DNA of 64,000 bases. Origin: Embleya scabrispora DSM 41855. GTDB taxonomy: Bacteria > Actinomycetota > Actinomycetes > Streptomycetales > Streptomycetaceae. A program made the position numbers and the translations under genes. Where the stretch lies: positions 186,001 to 250,000 of the forward strand of contig NZ_KB889741.1 of the NCBI RefSeq assembly GCF_000372745.1. Reading direction: 5' to 3'. Positions 1-6,639 of this stretch are shown here, one piece after another. Under the pieces are notes generated by a model. It was not told the origin of the DNA, searched no databases, and was given only the letters and a program-made list of their open reading frames with translations. Numbering within the stretch: the stretch's first letter is position 1; every line of letters starts with the position of its first letter.

Positions 1-1014
1 GTGGATCGACGGGCTTTCCTGTCCGACTCCATCGGCGCAGCCGCCGCTGTTGGCTTGCCCGCCCAAGCTCTCTCACGGAGCCCAGCCGGAGGCACCGGCG
101 CCATCGGCACCACACATCTCCTGGAGCTCAGGGCTGGTCTTCACGTCCTCTTCCAGCTCGACGCGGCGTACGGGGGCAGGGACGTTCGATCTTTGGCCGT
201 CCGCCACCTGAGCCGAGTCCGCCGCATCATCAACACCGGCAAGTACCCGGACACGATCGGCCGTCAGCTTCGGCTCCTCTCGGGGGAGATCGCCGAACAC
301 TGCGGCTGGCTGTACTACGACGCCGACAACCAAGAGAACGCGAAACGCTATTGGGGCGAGGCCCTGACGACGGCGACCATGCTCCGCGACACCAACCTCG
401 AAATCCTGGTCTTCTCCTCCATGAGCCTCCAGGCATGCCACGAGGGCCGGCCCCGCGACGGCCTCGACCTGGCCCGCGCTGCCCAGGACCGTGCGACCCG
501 CCTCGGGTCGCCGATCCTCCAGTCCCTCATTGCCGCCCGGGAAGCACGCGCCCTGTCGCTGTTGGCCGACGACACATCCGCTCGACGCCGAATGAGCGAG
601 GCGATGCGGCTCGTCGACCGCAACAGGCGCGGGCGCCCCTCGCCCGAGTGGGCGGCCTTCCACGGGCATGCCGAACTGGACTACGCGCAGGGACTCCTCT
701 ACACCGAACTCGGCCACCACCAAGCGGCGACCGGGTTCCTCCGCGCCGCGCTTGCCCACCAGGAGGCCAACTACGGACGCAACCGGGCCCTGTACCGCCT
801 CACTCTGGCCCGGGGCCTGATCGGCGCCGGGGAAGTGGACGAAGGCGCCGCCCAAGCCGTGGGAAGCCTGGGCGATTTGGAAGAGGTCGAGTCGGGCCGC
901 GTCAAACGACGCCTCACCGAGGTGGTCGGCGCGCTACGCGCCGTCGACGCCGTCTCCGCCCGGGAAGCCGCCGAGGAACTGGCCGAATACGTGGAAACGA
1001 AGGGGGCAGCGTGA
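1..1014 (+). CDS. XRE-type TPR transcriptional regulator, 5' truncated by window edge
   Basis: The visible 337 residues are rich in TPR-like helical repeats (residues about 40-300) and begin with a stretch that reads MDRRAFL followed by a small-residue segment. That stretch is commonly found in the middle of Streptomyces helix-turn-helix regulators, between the N-terminal XRE DNA-binding domain and the TPR part. I therefore read this as the C-terminal part of such a regulator, with its HTH lying upstream of the window, although the GTG at base 1 could in principle be a start. It overlaps the next gene by one base (TGA/ATG), so the two are co-translated. The ligand or target is unknown. Confidence 0.6.
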   Translation: MDRRAFLSDSIGAAAAVGLPAQALSRSPAGGTGAIGTTHLLELRAGLHVLFQLDAAYGGRDVRSLAVRHLSRVRRIINTGKYPDTIGRQLRLLSGEIAEHCGWLYYDADNQENAKRYWGEALTTATMLRDTNLEILVFSSMSLQACHEGRPRDGLDLARAAQDRATRLGSPILQSLIAAREARALSLLADDTSARRRMSEAMRLVDRNRRGRPSPEWAAFHGHAELDYAQGLLYTELGHHQAATGFLRAALAHQEANYGRNRALYRLTLARGLIGAGEVDEGAAQAVGSLGDLEEVESGRVKRRLTEVVGALRAVDAVSAREAAEELAEYVETKGAA

Positions 1015-1580
1015 TGTCCGAGGTGGCCTACGGGCGATACGAGGGCCGAGAGGCCGCAGGACAACTCGACACCTTCCTACCGGCCTACGAGGAGGTCTAC
1101 GCCGAACCCCCGTACTGCGAAGGCCCCAGCGACGTGGCCCAGTTCATCGACCACTACCTGCTCCACACGCAGCGGCCGGGGATGCGGCTGGTCATCGCCC
1201 GCGACGGCGACGAGGTCATCGGTTTCACCTATGGATACTTCCTTCCTCGCAATACCGGATGGTGGACCAACGTCGAGCAGGTCCTTGCGGAGGACTTCAC
1301 GCGCGAGGACGGCAACCGCACGTGGGTGATCCTCGAACTTGCGGTCCGTGAAGCGTGGCGCCGACGCGGTATCGCCGCCGCTCTCCACGCCGCGCTACTC
1401 GATGGCCTGCACGTCGAGCGGGTGACACTCACCGTCCGCCCGGAACCGGAGGCGGCCCCGGCGCAGTCCGCGTACGCGTCGTGGGGTTACCGCACCGTCG
1501 GCCTGTCGCAGCCCTGGGACGGCGCGCCGGTCTACAGCGCCATGGTCCTCGAACTCGGCGGGCAGCCCGCCCAAGCCTGA
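1014..1580 (+). CDS. GNAT family N-acetyltransferase
   Basis: A 188-residue single-domain protein with the GNAT fold. The acetyl-CoA binding motif A region is visible around residues 105-130 (ILELAVREAWRRRGIAAALH, the RRxGIA pyrophosphate loop), preceded by a beta strand carrying a typical GFTYG segment near residue 70. The C-terminal strand contains YASWGYRTVG, the usual motif B. The ATG at 1014 overlaps the stop of the upstream regulator; a GTG sits one codon earlier at 1011. The acceptor substrate cannot be told from sequence. Pairing with an XRE/TPR regulator is common in Streptomyces and suggests that the regulator controls, or is partnered with, this enzyme. Confidence 0.8.
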   Translation: MSEVAYGRYEGREAAGQLDTFLPAYEEVYAEPPYCEGPSDVAQFIDHYLLHTQRPGMRLVIARDGDEVIGFTYGYFLPRNTGWWTNVEQVLAEDFTREDGNRTWVILELAVREAWRRRGIAAALHAALLDGLHVERVTLTVRPEPEAAPAQSAYASWGYRTVGLSQPWDGAPVYSAMVLELGGQPAQA

Positions 1581-1641
1581 CCGGCCCGCACGTGCCGACG
1601 CCCCTCGCCGGGCGTCGAGCTGATTGACCGACGAACGCTGG

Positions 1642-1674
1642 TCCGCCCCGCCCGGTCCGCCGAAGCGGGGCGGA
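1642..1674 (+). terminator. Possible hairpin terminator after the GNAT gene
   Basis: A perfect 10-bp GC-rich inverted repeat (TCCGCCCCGC at 1642-1651 and GCGGGGCGGA at 1665-1674) with a 13-nt loop lies about 60 bp downstream of the GNAT stop. There is no T tract, as is usual for terminators in high-GC actinomycetes. Confidence 0.4.
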
Positions 1675-1764
1675 GTCGTCTCCACCCGAGCGCGCCCGGC
1701 AACCCCCCACCGCACTCCTTCGCGCGGCTTCCGATCAAGCCCCACCCGGTGCCACGCTGGCCCC

Positions 1765-2103
1765 ATGGACGAGCACGACACTCGAGACACCCACCCCCAC
1801 ACGCCGGACGTCACGATCCACACCGGCGGGCCGCGCCACCCGGACCCCGGCGAGATCCGCGCCGAACTCCCCGCCGACCTACGCGCCGAGTTCGACGACG
1901 AGTTCCGCCACGCGCTCAAGGTCGCGGACGACCTCGGAGACCTCTCGCAGCTCGCCCACGTCCTGGCCCAGTGGCAGGGAGAGATGTGGCTCCGCCGCAG
2001 CCCTGACGCCGACCGCAACGCCGAGATCATCGCCCGCCTGAACGCGGGCCTTCCCGTCGACACCGTCACCGCCTGGCCCCCACCCGATCAGGAGGACACG
2101 TGA
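1765..2103 (+). CDS. Small acidic protein, putative antitoxin partner of the next gene (DUF6247-like)
   Basis: The predicted protein has 112 residues, is acidic, and is rich in Asp, Glu and His at the N-terminus, with a helical central part (residues 30-75). It resembles the small actinobacterial DUF6247-type proteins that sit directly upstream of short RelE-like genes; that family assignment is from memory and not certain. The stop overlaps the GTG of the next gene by three bases, so the two are translationally coupled. The ATG at 1765 was chosen because upstream in-frame sequence has no coding character. Antitoxin function is inferred only from size, acidity and position. Confidence 0.55.
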   Translation: MDEHDTRDTHPHTPDVTIHTGGPRHPDPGEIRAELPADLRAEFDDEFRHALKVADDLGDLSQLAHVLAQWQGEMWLRRSPDADRNAEIIARLNAGLPVDTVTAWPPPDQEDT

Positions 2104-2333
2104 GCTACCGCGTGGAATCGCTCTGGCAGGTCCAGCAGAAAATCCGGTCGTTGAGCCCCGAAGGACAGTCCGCGTACGCCTCACTGACCCGATCCCTGGC
2201 CGCCGATCCCTGGCGCGTCGGCAACCCCACCCGCAGCAAGAACGTCCGGATCACGGGGTTCTTCGAGCTGTACGAGGCGACGTTCCAGATCGAGGACACG
2301 CACGTCACCGTGACCATCATCGAGGTGCGCTGA
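2100..2333 (+). CDS. RelE/ParE-fold-like small toxin candidate
   Basis: A 77-residue protein made of two N-terminal helices (residues 5-36) followed by short beta strands (residues 45-76). This is the order seen in RelE/ParE toxins: helical hairpin, then RVRITG..ELYEATFQI.. strands that resemble the conserved G-YRV-Y segment. The GTG start at 2100 has a good AGGAGGA ribosome-binding site at about 2089-2095 and overlaps the upstream stop. The match is structural-pattern level only and the typical catalytic Arg/Lys set is not clear, so it could be a degenerate or non-toxic member. Confidence 0.5.
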   Translation: MSYRVESLWQVQQKIRSLSPEGQSAYASLTRSLAADPWRVGNPTRSKNVRITGFFELYEATFQIEDTHVTVTIIEVR

Positions 2334-2386
2334 GTCCGCCTGCCCCGGCCGCGCGACGAATCGCACGGCCGGGAGCGGACGATGGA

Positions 2387-2701
2387 TCAAGATGCGGCGG
2401 ACCGCCGACCACGCCGCGGCGCGGAAGGCATATCGGCGAACCTCAACCGCCCGTCGTCCGACACGATCCGTAGTTCGTGCTCGACGTGATGCTGCAACCG
2501 CAGCCGGGCCGCGAACTTCGGCTTGATCATCGGAGTCGGCTTGTCCCACCGCAGGCACACCGCGCACCCGACGACCCGAAGCCCGGTCGTCTTGTGGACC
2601 CGGATGTGGTGGAGCACCAGGTTGTACAGCGCCACCGACGAGCCCTCACGCCCCCGCCGCGCGAACTCCGCGCACTCCCTGCACGACCATGTCCTCACCA
2701 C
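2387..2701 (-). CDS. Small protein with two repeated CxxC...HxxxH zinc-binding-like motifs
   Basis: The 104-residue product contains two similarly spaced units: Cys7-x2-Cys10 followed about 21 residues later by His31/32 and His36, then Cys46-x2-Cys49 followed about 21 residues later by His71/72 and His75. This looks like a duplicated long-loop C2H2-type zinc site. The C-terminus is basic (PRRGRR), which would suit nucleic-acid binding. A strong GGGAGG ribosome-binding site precedes tandem GTG codons at 2701 and 2698. I do not recognise a named family. It is probably co-transcribed with the Cys-rich gene and the ATP-binding gene upstream on the same strand. Confidence 0.55.
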   Translation of the reverse strand: MVRTWSCRECAEFARRGREGSSVALYNLVLHHIRVHKTTGLRVVGCAVCLRWDKPTPMIKPKFAARLRLQHHVEHELRIVSDDGRLRFADMPSAPRRGRRSAAS

Positions 2702-2897
2702 TCACCTCCCGACCCACGCCCCCGAGCGTCCACGTGTACGTGCGCTCCCACACGAGCTGTTCGAGCTGCCCCACGCACGGCACACACACGCCCACCCCGG
2801 CGCACGCGGGATCGGAGGCGACACACCACAACCAGGCCACGGTGACGTCCGCGTTACCGCACCGGGCGCACCGACCGATCACCCACCGCTGATGCAC
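2646..2897 (-). CDS. Small Cys-rich zinc-ribbon-like hypothetical protein
   Basis: The central part of this frame has a clear ribbon-like pattern, CARCGN near residues 10-15 and CVPC at 38-41, with two more Cys between, followed by a WERTYTWTLGG segment. This suggests a structural zinc site. The start is uncertain: GTG at 2897 gives 83 residues, while starts further upstream would extend it into the neighbouring small ORF. The 3' end overlaps the start of the next reverse-strand gene by 56 bases, more than usual, so the true end or frame could differ. No function can be assigned. Confidence 0.4.
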   Translation of the reverse strand: MHQRWVIGRCARCGNADVTVAWLWCVASDPACAGVGVCVPCVGQLEQLVWERTYTWTLGGVGREVSGEDMVVQGVRGVRAAGA

Positions 2898-2916
2898 CGG
2901 CCGCCGCCGGGCGTGC

Positions 2917-3015
2917 CTACCCGCACGCGATGCCGACGGCAAGGAGCGCATAGAGCCCGAGCAACGCCAGGACATAGAGGAGTTCGCGGTGACCATCGCC
3001 GTCACGTCCACTCAC
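2917..3015 (-). CDS. Tiny 32-aa single-membrane-span peptide
   Basis: A GTG at 3015, inside the last codons of the ATP-binding gene, opens a 32-codon frame. It has a charged N-terminus (SGRDGDGHRE) and then one hydrophobic span (LLYVLALLGLYALLAVGIA) before a TAG stop. The charged-then-hydrophobic layout with a short tail is what a real single-span membrane peptide looks like, and the overlap would couple it to the upstream gene. It has no relatives I can name and could be chance coding. Confidence 0.4.
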   Translation of the reverse strand: MSGRDGDGHRELLYVLALLGLYALLAVGIACG

Positions 3016-3430
3016 CCCGACCGTCCCCCACGTAGATGTCGGCCCGCACCCGCTTCCCGACGGCGAGCAGGTCCGTCGCCCAGCAGCCGCCCGACAGCTC
3101 GTGCACCATGAGCAACCCGTGTCCCGCCTCGGCGTCCCGCCCGGCCGCACGCAACAGCGGCACCGTGTCGGATTGGTCCACGACCGCGATCCGCACCCGT
3201 CGCCGGGCAGCCTTGCGGCAGATACTCACCCGGACCGGTCCCTCCTCGGCGTGCCGTAGCGCGTTCGTGACCAGCTCGGTGGCAACGAGGCGCGCGTCCT
3301 CGATCACGTGGTCCATCCGCCAGACCCGCAGCGCGGTCGACACGAACCGGCGCGCGTCCCCGGCCGACTCCGGCCGCCGCGCCAACTCCTCGGCGTACCC
3401 GTGGCCCTCGAACTCGCACACCTCGGCCAT
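3002..3430 (-). CDS. ATP-binding protein, HATPase_c anti-sigma-factor-type (RsbW/SpoIIAB-like)
   Basis: The 142-residue product has the Bergerat (GHKL) fold of anti-sigma kinases. The N-box helix reads DARLVATELVTNALRHA (residues about 50-66, with the ELVTNALRH core), the G1 box is IAVVDQSD, and the G2 box is AGHGLLMVHEL. Actinomycetes carry dozens of these short proteins, usually next to DUF397/XRE genes. Here the neighbours are small Cys-rich and membrane peptides instead. The ATG at 3430 was chosen because residues further upstream are Arg/Ser-rich and non-coding in character. The partner sigma or anti-anti-sigma factor is not in the window. Confidence 0.8.
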   Translation of the reverse strand: MAEVCEFEGHGYAEELARRPESAGDARRFVSTALRVWRMDHVIEDARLVATELVTNALRHAEEGPVRVSICRKAARRRVRIAVVDQSDTVPLLRAAGRDAEAGHGLLMVHELSGGCWATDLLAVGKRVRADIYVGDGRGEWT

Positions 3431-3589
3431 GATCGCCGCCGCGCGTCTCGTCGTACGAGTCGTCCGTGAACGTCTCCACCCGCCGGCCGGTACGGGCGAC
3501 CGCCCGCCCCAGCCGCCACACCCCCGTGACGACACCGGCCACGATCGTGAACACGCTGCCCCACACGAGCACCGCCATCGTTTCCGGCG

Positions 3590-4310
3590 CCCGGCCCACG
3601 ACCTGACCAGGGTGCTGGAGGTCATGTCGCTCGACGCCGATTCGACCGCGGCCGATCACGCCGGGCATGAACTCGGCGGCTACTTCGCGGATTTGGTGGC
3701 CGAACGCCGGGCGCGACCGCAGGACGATCTGGTCAGCGCGCTGGTGCGGCTGCGTGACGAGGACCCGGGGCAGGCGATCGGTGACGCCGAACTGATCGCC
3801 AGCCTGGTGCTGTTGCTGGTGGCCGGTTTCGAGACCACCACGAACCTGCTCGGCAACGGCCTCGCGCTGTTGCGCGAGCATCCCGACGTGCGCGCTGCGC
3901 TCGCCGACCGGTCCCTGCCAGTGGCCGACTTCGTCGAGGAGGTGCTGCGGTACGACTCGCCGATCCAGTTGACCTCGCGGATCGCGCTCCGGGACGGCCT
4001 CTCGGTCGACGGGGTGCCGGTGCCGCGCTTCGGCGAGGTACTGATGCTGATCGGGGCCGCCAATCGGGATCCCGTGCGCTACCGCGAACCACAGCGGTTC
4101 GATCCGTGGCGCGCCGAGAGCGGCTCGTTGAGCTTCGGGGCGGGGATCCACTTCTGCGTCGGCGCGATGCTCGCCCGCCTGGAAGCGGCGGTGGCCTTTC
4201 CGCGACGGGCCGACCCCGACCACCGATTGACCAACCTCGACCATCGGCCTCTCGGCGCTGATCCGCGGCGGTCGGGGTGGGCTACGAACGCCGGTGCCTC
4301 CGACATCGGC
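3590..4310 (+). pseudogene. Cytochrome P450 remnant, 5' truncated and frameshifted near the 3' end
   Basis: Coding similarity starts abruptly at about 3590 and covers only the C-terminal half of a P450. Visible are the I-helix oxygen-binding segment (LLLVAGFETTTNLLGNG), the EEVLRYDSPIQ stretch after the K-helix region, and the haem loop FGAGIHFCVGAMLARLEA with the axial Cys. After about 4200 the frame loses P450 character. A plausible C-terminal SALIRG segment then reappears in the +1 frame near 4245, so a frameshift is likely. The whole N-terminal half (B-C helices, substrate recognition) is absent. The fragment abuts the ATP-binding gene group on the other strand, suggesting an old deletion or rearrangement joint. 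Confidence 0.8.
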
Positions 4311-4340
4311 CACCGGCATACCGCTCGGCCGAGTCGATCA

Positions 4341-4499
4341 TCAGCCGGTGTCCCCGCCGGTGGTGCGCTCGTAGACGCGCTTGTCGGAGAGCGGCGGCAA
4401 CTGTGGCTCCGGGGTGGGGAGAACCTCGGCCATGAGCCGTTCGAAGTCGTCGTGGTCGAGCCATTCGGGCTCGACTTCGGGCTGCGGATGCTCGTCCAT
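4341..4499 (-). CDS. Small acidic hypothetical protein
   Basis: The 52-residue product is strongly acidic and Pro/Glu-rich (DEHPQPEVEPEWLDHDDFERLM, then LPTPEPQLPPLSDKRVYERT), a composition typical of real short Streptomyces genes rather than of GC-rich shadows. The ATG at 4499 is one of two in-frame starts (the other is at 4538). No domain is recognised. It lies divergent from the MoxR operon and just beyond the P450 remnant. Confidence 0.45.
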   Translation of the reverse strand: MDEHPQPEVEPEWLDHDDFERLMAEVLPTPEPQLPPLSDKRVYERTTGGDTG

Positions 4500-4759
4500 G
4501 CCACGATGCTGCCACGCGACGGCGCGGTTGGCTGCCATCGTTTCCGAATCAGTCCGTAATCAACCGGTTACCCGGCTGATTCGGACCCTTGCCGGGCCCG
4601 GCGCCGGCACCGCACCGCATACCGGCCGACATCCACCCCAACGGGTTGTCCGGGTACGTGCCGAACCCGAGCCCATGCCGATTCCGGCATGCGGCCGTCG
4701 GGGACGCGGTGGGCGCGTTCGTAAGCCGAAACGCGCACAGGTGTGCGGTGTGCGGTGCA

Positions 4760-4772
4760 TAGACTTTCCGAG
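4760..4772 (+). promoter_or_regulatory. -10 element of a probable leaderless promoter for the MoxR/bpX operon
   Basis: A consensus actinomycete -10 hexamer TAGACT lies at 4760-4765. The expected transcription start about 7 nt later falls on the GTG at 4772, so the message would be leaderless. This explains the lack of a Shine-Dalgarno sequence and supports that start codon. No good -35 hexamer is visible. Confidence 0.5.
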
Positions 4773-5923
4773 TGTTCGTTCCGGAGACGATGCGGGTTCA
4801 GGAGGACGCGATCGCGGTGCGCGACGCGTTGGCGACAGCGCGGGTGGGCCTGGTCGATCGCGAGGTGGTCGCCGAAGTGGTGACGTTGTGTGCGGTCGCG
4901 GGTGAGCATCTGCTCGTGATCGGGGCTCCCGGCACGGCCAAGTCGTTGGCGGTGCGGCGGATCGCCGAGCAACTCGGTGGCCGCTACTTCGAGTACATGT
5001 TGGGCCGATTCACCGAACCGAACGAGATCTTCGGTCCGGTCGATCTGCGTCGCCTGCGCGAGGGGGTCGTCGAGATCCGGACGGCCGGGATGTTGCCGGA
5101 GGCGGAAATCGCCTTCCTGGACGAGGTCTTCCTCGGCTCCACCGCGATCCTGAATACCCTGCTCGGCCTGCTCAACGAGCGGATCTTCCGGCGCGGTGCC
5201 ACCGTGTCCGCGGCGCCGCTGCGGGTGTGCGTGGGAGCGGCGAACCACGTTCCGCAGGACCCCTCACTCGCGGCCTTCGCCGACCGCTTCCTGGCCCGGG
5301 TGTTCGTCGAGCCGGTCGCCGACGCACGGTTGGAGGAACTGCTGGAGGAGGGTGACACGTTCTCGACCCCCGGGCTTGTGTCTCCGGTTTCGCCGCATGC
5401 GCTGTCCGGCATCGATCGCCTCTCCGAAGCTGCGCAATCATGCCGGCTTGCCTCGGTGCGACCCGTGCTGGCCACCGCGGTGCGCCGGATGCGGGCGGCC
5501 GGGGTGCCGATCACCGACCGTCGGGCGGTGCGCTCGCAACGCTTGGTGGCCGCGGCCGCCGTCTTGGACGGGCGTCTGGCAGCGGAACCGGGCGACCTGT
5601 GGACACTGCCGCTGATCGCATCGACGCCGGACGCGCAGGCGGCCGCGCGCGACGTGTTGGCCGACCTGATCGGCGCGGCAGGCAGCGGCAGCCTGTGCCA
5701 CGCCGCCGAGGAGTACTCACACGGCAGCGCGGCGCGGGCGCGCCGACTCGCGGAGAACGGACGGGACCTGCTCGCCCGCTTCGGGTCGGGTCCGACCGAC
5801 GGCGACCGGCGGTTGCGGCTGGAGGCGGTGCTGCGCGAGATCGACGCCGGCTTCGCGGCAACCGACCTCGGCGCCGAACTGGCCGCTGTCCGCGACCGCC
5901 TGGTCGCGGCCGTGCAGTCGTGA
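4772..5923 (+). CDS. MoxR-family AAA+ ATPase of a bpX ternary system
   Basis: The 383-residue product is a MoxR/RavA-type AAA+ ATPase. Walker A is GAPGTAKS (residues 51-58), Walker B is IAFLDEVF with the catalytic Asp-Glu at about 116-117, and the sensor-1 region reads VCVGAANHVPQDP. A helical lid follows (residues about 190-330), within the family's usual length. MoxR proteins act as chaperone-like unfoldases that remodel partner proteins through vWA adaptors. It heads four overlapping genes whose other members are bpX5-like, vWA/beta-propeller and bpX6-like, the layout of MoxR-vWA-beta-propeller ternary systems inferred to be NTP-driven conflict systems. Confidence 0.88.
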   Translation: MFVPETMRVQEDAIAVRDALATARVGLVDREVVAEVVTLCAVAGEHLLVIGAPGTAKSLAVRRIAEQLGGRYFEYMLGRFTEPNEIFGPVDLRRLREGVVEIRTAGMLPEAEIAFLDEVFLGSTAILNTLLGLLNERIFRRGATVSAAPLRVCVGAANHVPQDPSLAAFADRFLARVFVEPVADARLEELLEEGDTFSTPGLVSPVSPHALSGIDRLSEAAQSCRLASVRPVLATAVRRMRAAGVPITDRRAVRSQRLVAAAAVLDGRLAAEPGDLWTLPLIASTPDAQAAARDVLADLIGAAGSGSLCHAAEEYSHGSAARARRLAENGRDLLARFGSGPTDGDRRLRLEAVLREIDAGFAATDLGAELAAVRDRLVAAVQS

Positions 5924-6639
5924 CGAGCGGCGTCGAACGGACTCGGCCCGGAATGGGCGAGCCGGGTGGGCCGGGGTCGGTCGAGCCGATCCGGTCGGCG
6001 ACGGTCGGTCGGGGCGGGCAATGGAGGGACGGGCGGGCCGAGTCCGGGAGCGGTGGGCAGAGCGGAGTCGGGAGGGTTGAGCGAGGCGGCCAAGGCCGGG
6101 ACGAGAGTTCTCCGCTCGGAGGGCGCGAGGCTTCCGGGGCCGACGCGGAGGACGAGCCCATCGTGGTCGGCCCCGCCGTGCCCGTTTGGCATCCTCGCGA
6201 GTCTCCGCTCCCGGTGGCCGCCGTACTGGCCCGGGGAGCGGCCGTGGCGGGCCTCGCCGCGCGAATCGTCGAGCGATCGGATGGTGGAGATCCGCTCCGA
6301 GCCGCAGGTGATCACGCGTGGTTGGTGGTCATGGGGGAGAACCTCCCGTGGCTGGACGCGGTGACCTACCTCGGTTGGGACGGCGAGGCGCTGACGCCCA
6401 CCACGATGCGGCCCGAGCCTTCGGCGGAGCTTTGGCGCGCGGCTATCGGCCCCGATGACCTCGTGGTGTTGCTGCCGGAGCGGATCCTGACGGCGCCGAT
6501 GCCGGTGGGCCCGGCGGATCGCGAGCGGCTGGCGGCCCTGGCGACTCCTCCGACTCCGGTGGTTTCGAAGGTTCTCGTGGCTTCTCCGCCTCCCCCGGCG
6601 TGGGAGGCCAGGACGGCGACGCCCGGTGACGACGCATGA
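5920..6639 (+). CDS. bpX5-like component of the MoxR-vWA-beta-propeller system
   Basis: The protein has 239 residues. The first 75 or so are low-complexity Gly/Arg/Ser-rich. The conserved part starts near VWHPRESPLPVAAVLARG (about residue 90) and continues through WLDAVTYLGWDGEALTPTT. This pattern, between a MoxR gene and a vWA gene, fits what is catalogued as the bpX5 domain; the assignment rests on position and pattern memory, not a search. The GTG at 5920 overlaps the MoxR stop, and its own stop overlaps the next ATG. No enzymatic motif is visible, so it is probably an adaptor or sensor subunit. Confidence 0.6.
   Translation: MTSGVERTRPGMGEPGGPGSVEPIRSATVGRGGQWRDGRAESGSGGQSGVGRVERGGQGRDESSPLGGREASGADAEDEPIVVGPAVPVWHPRESPLPVAAVLARGAAVAGLAARIVERSDGGDPLRAAGDHAWLVVMGENLPWLDAVTYLGWDGEALTPTTMRPEPSAELWRAAIGPDDLVVLLPERILTAPMPVGPADRERLAALATPPTPVVSKVLVASPPPPAWEARTATPGDDA

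Noticed and set aside
3036-3590. Forward open frame joining the opposite strand of the ATP-binding gene to the P450 remnant as one long protein
   Set aside because: The first 185 residues have no P450 character and lie antisense to a clear HATPase gene; only the part after about 3590 is P450-derived.
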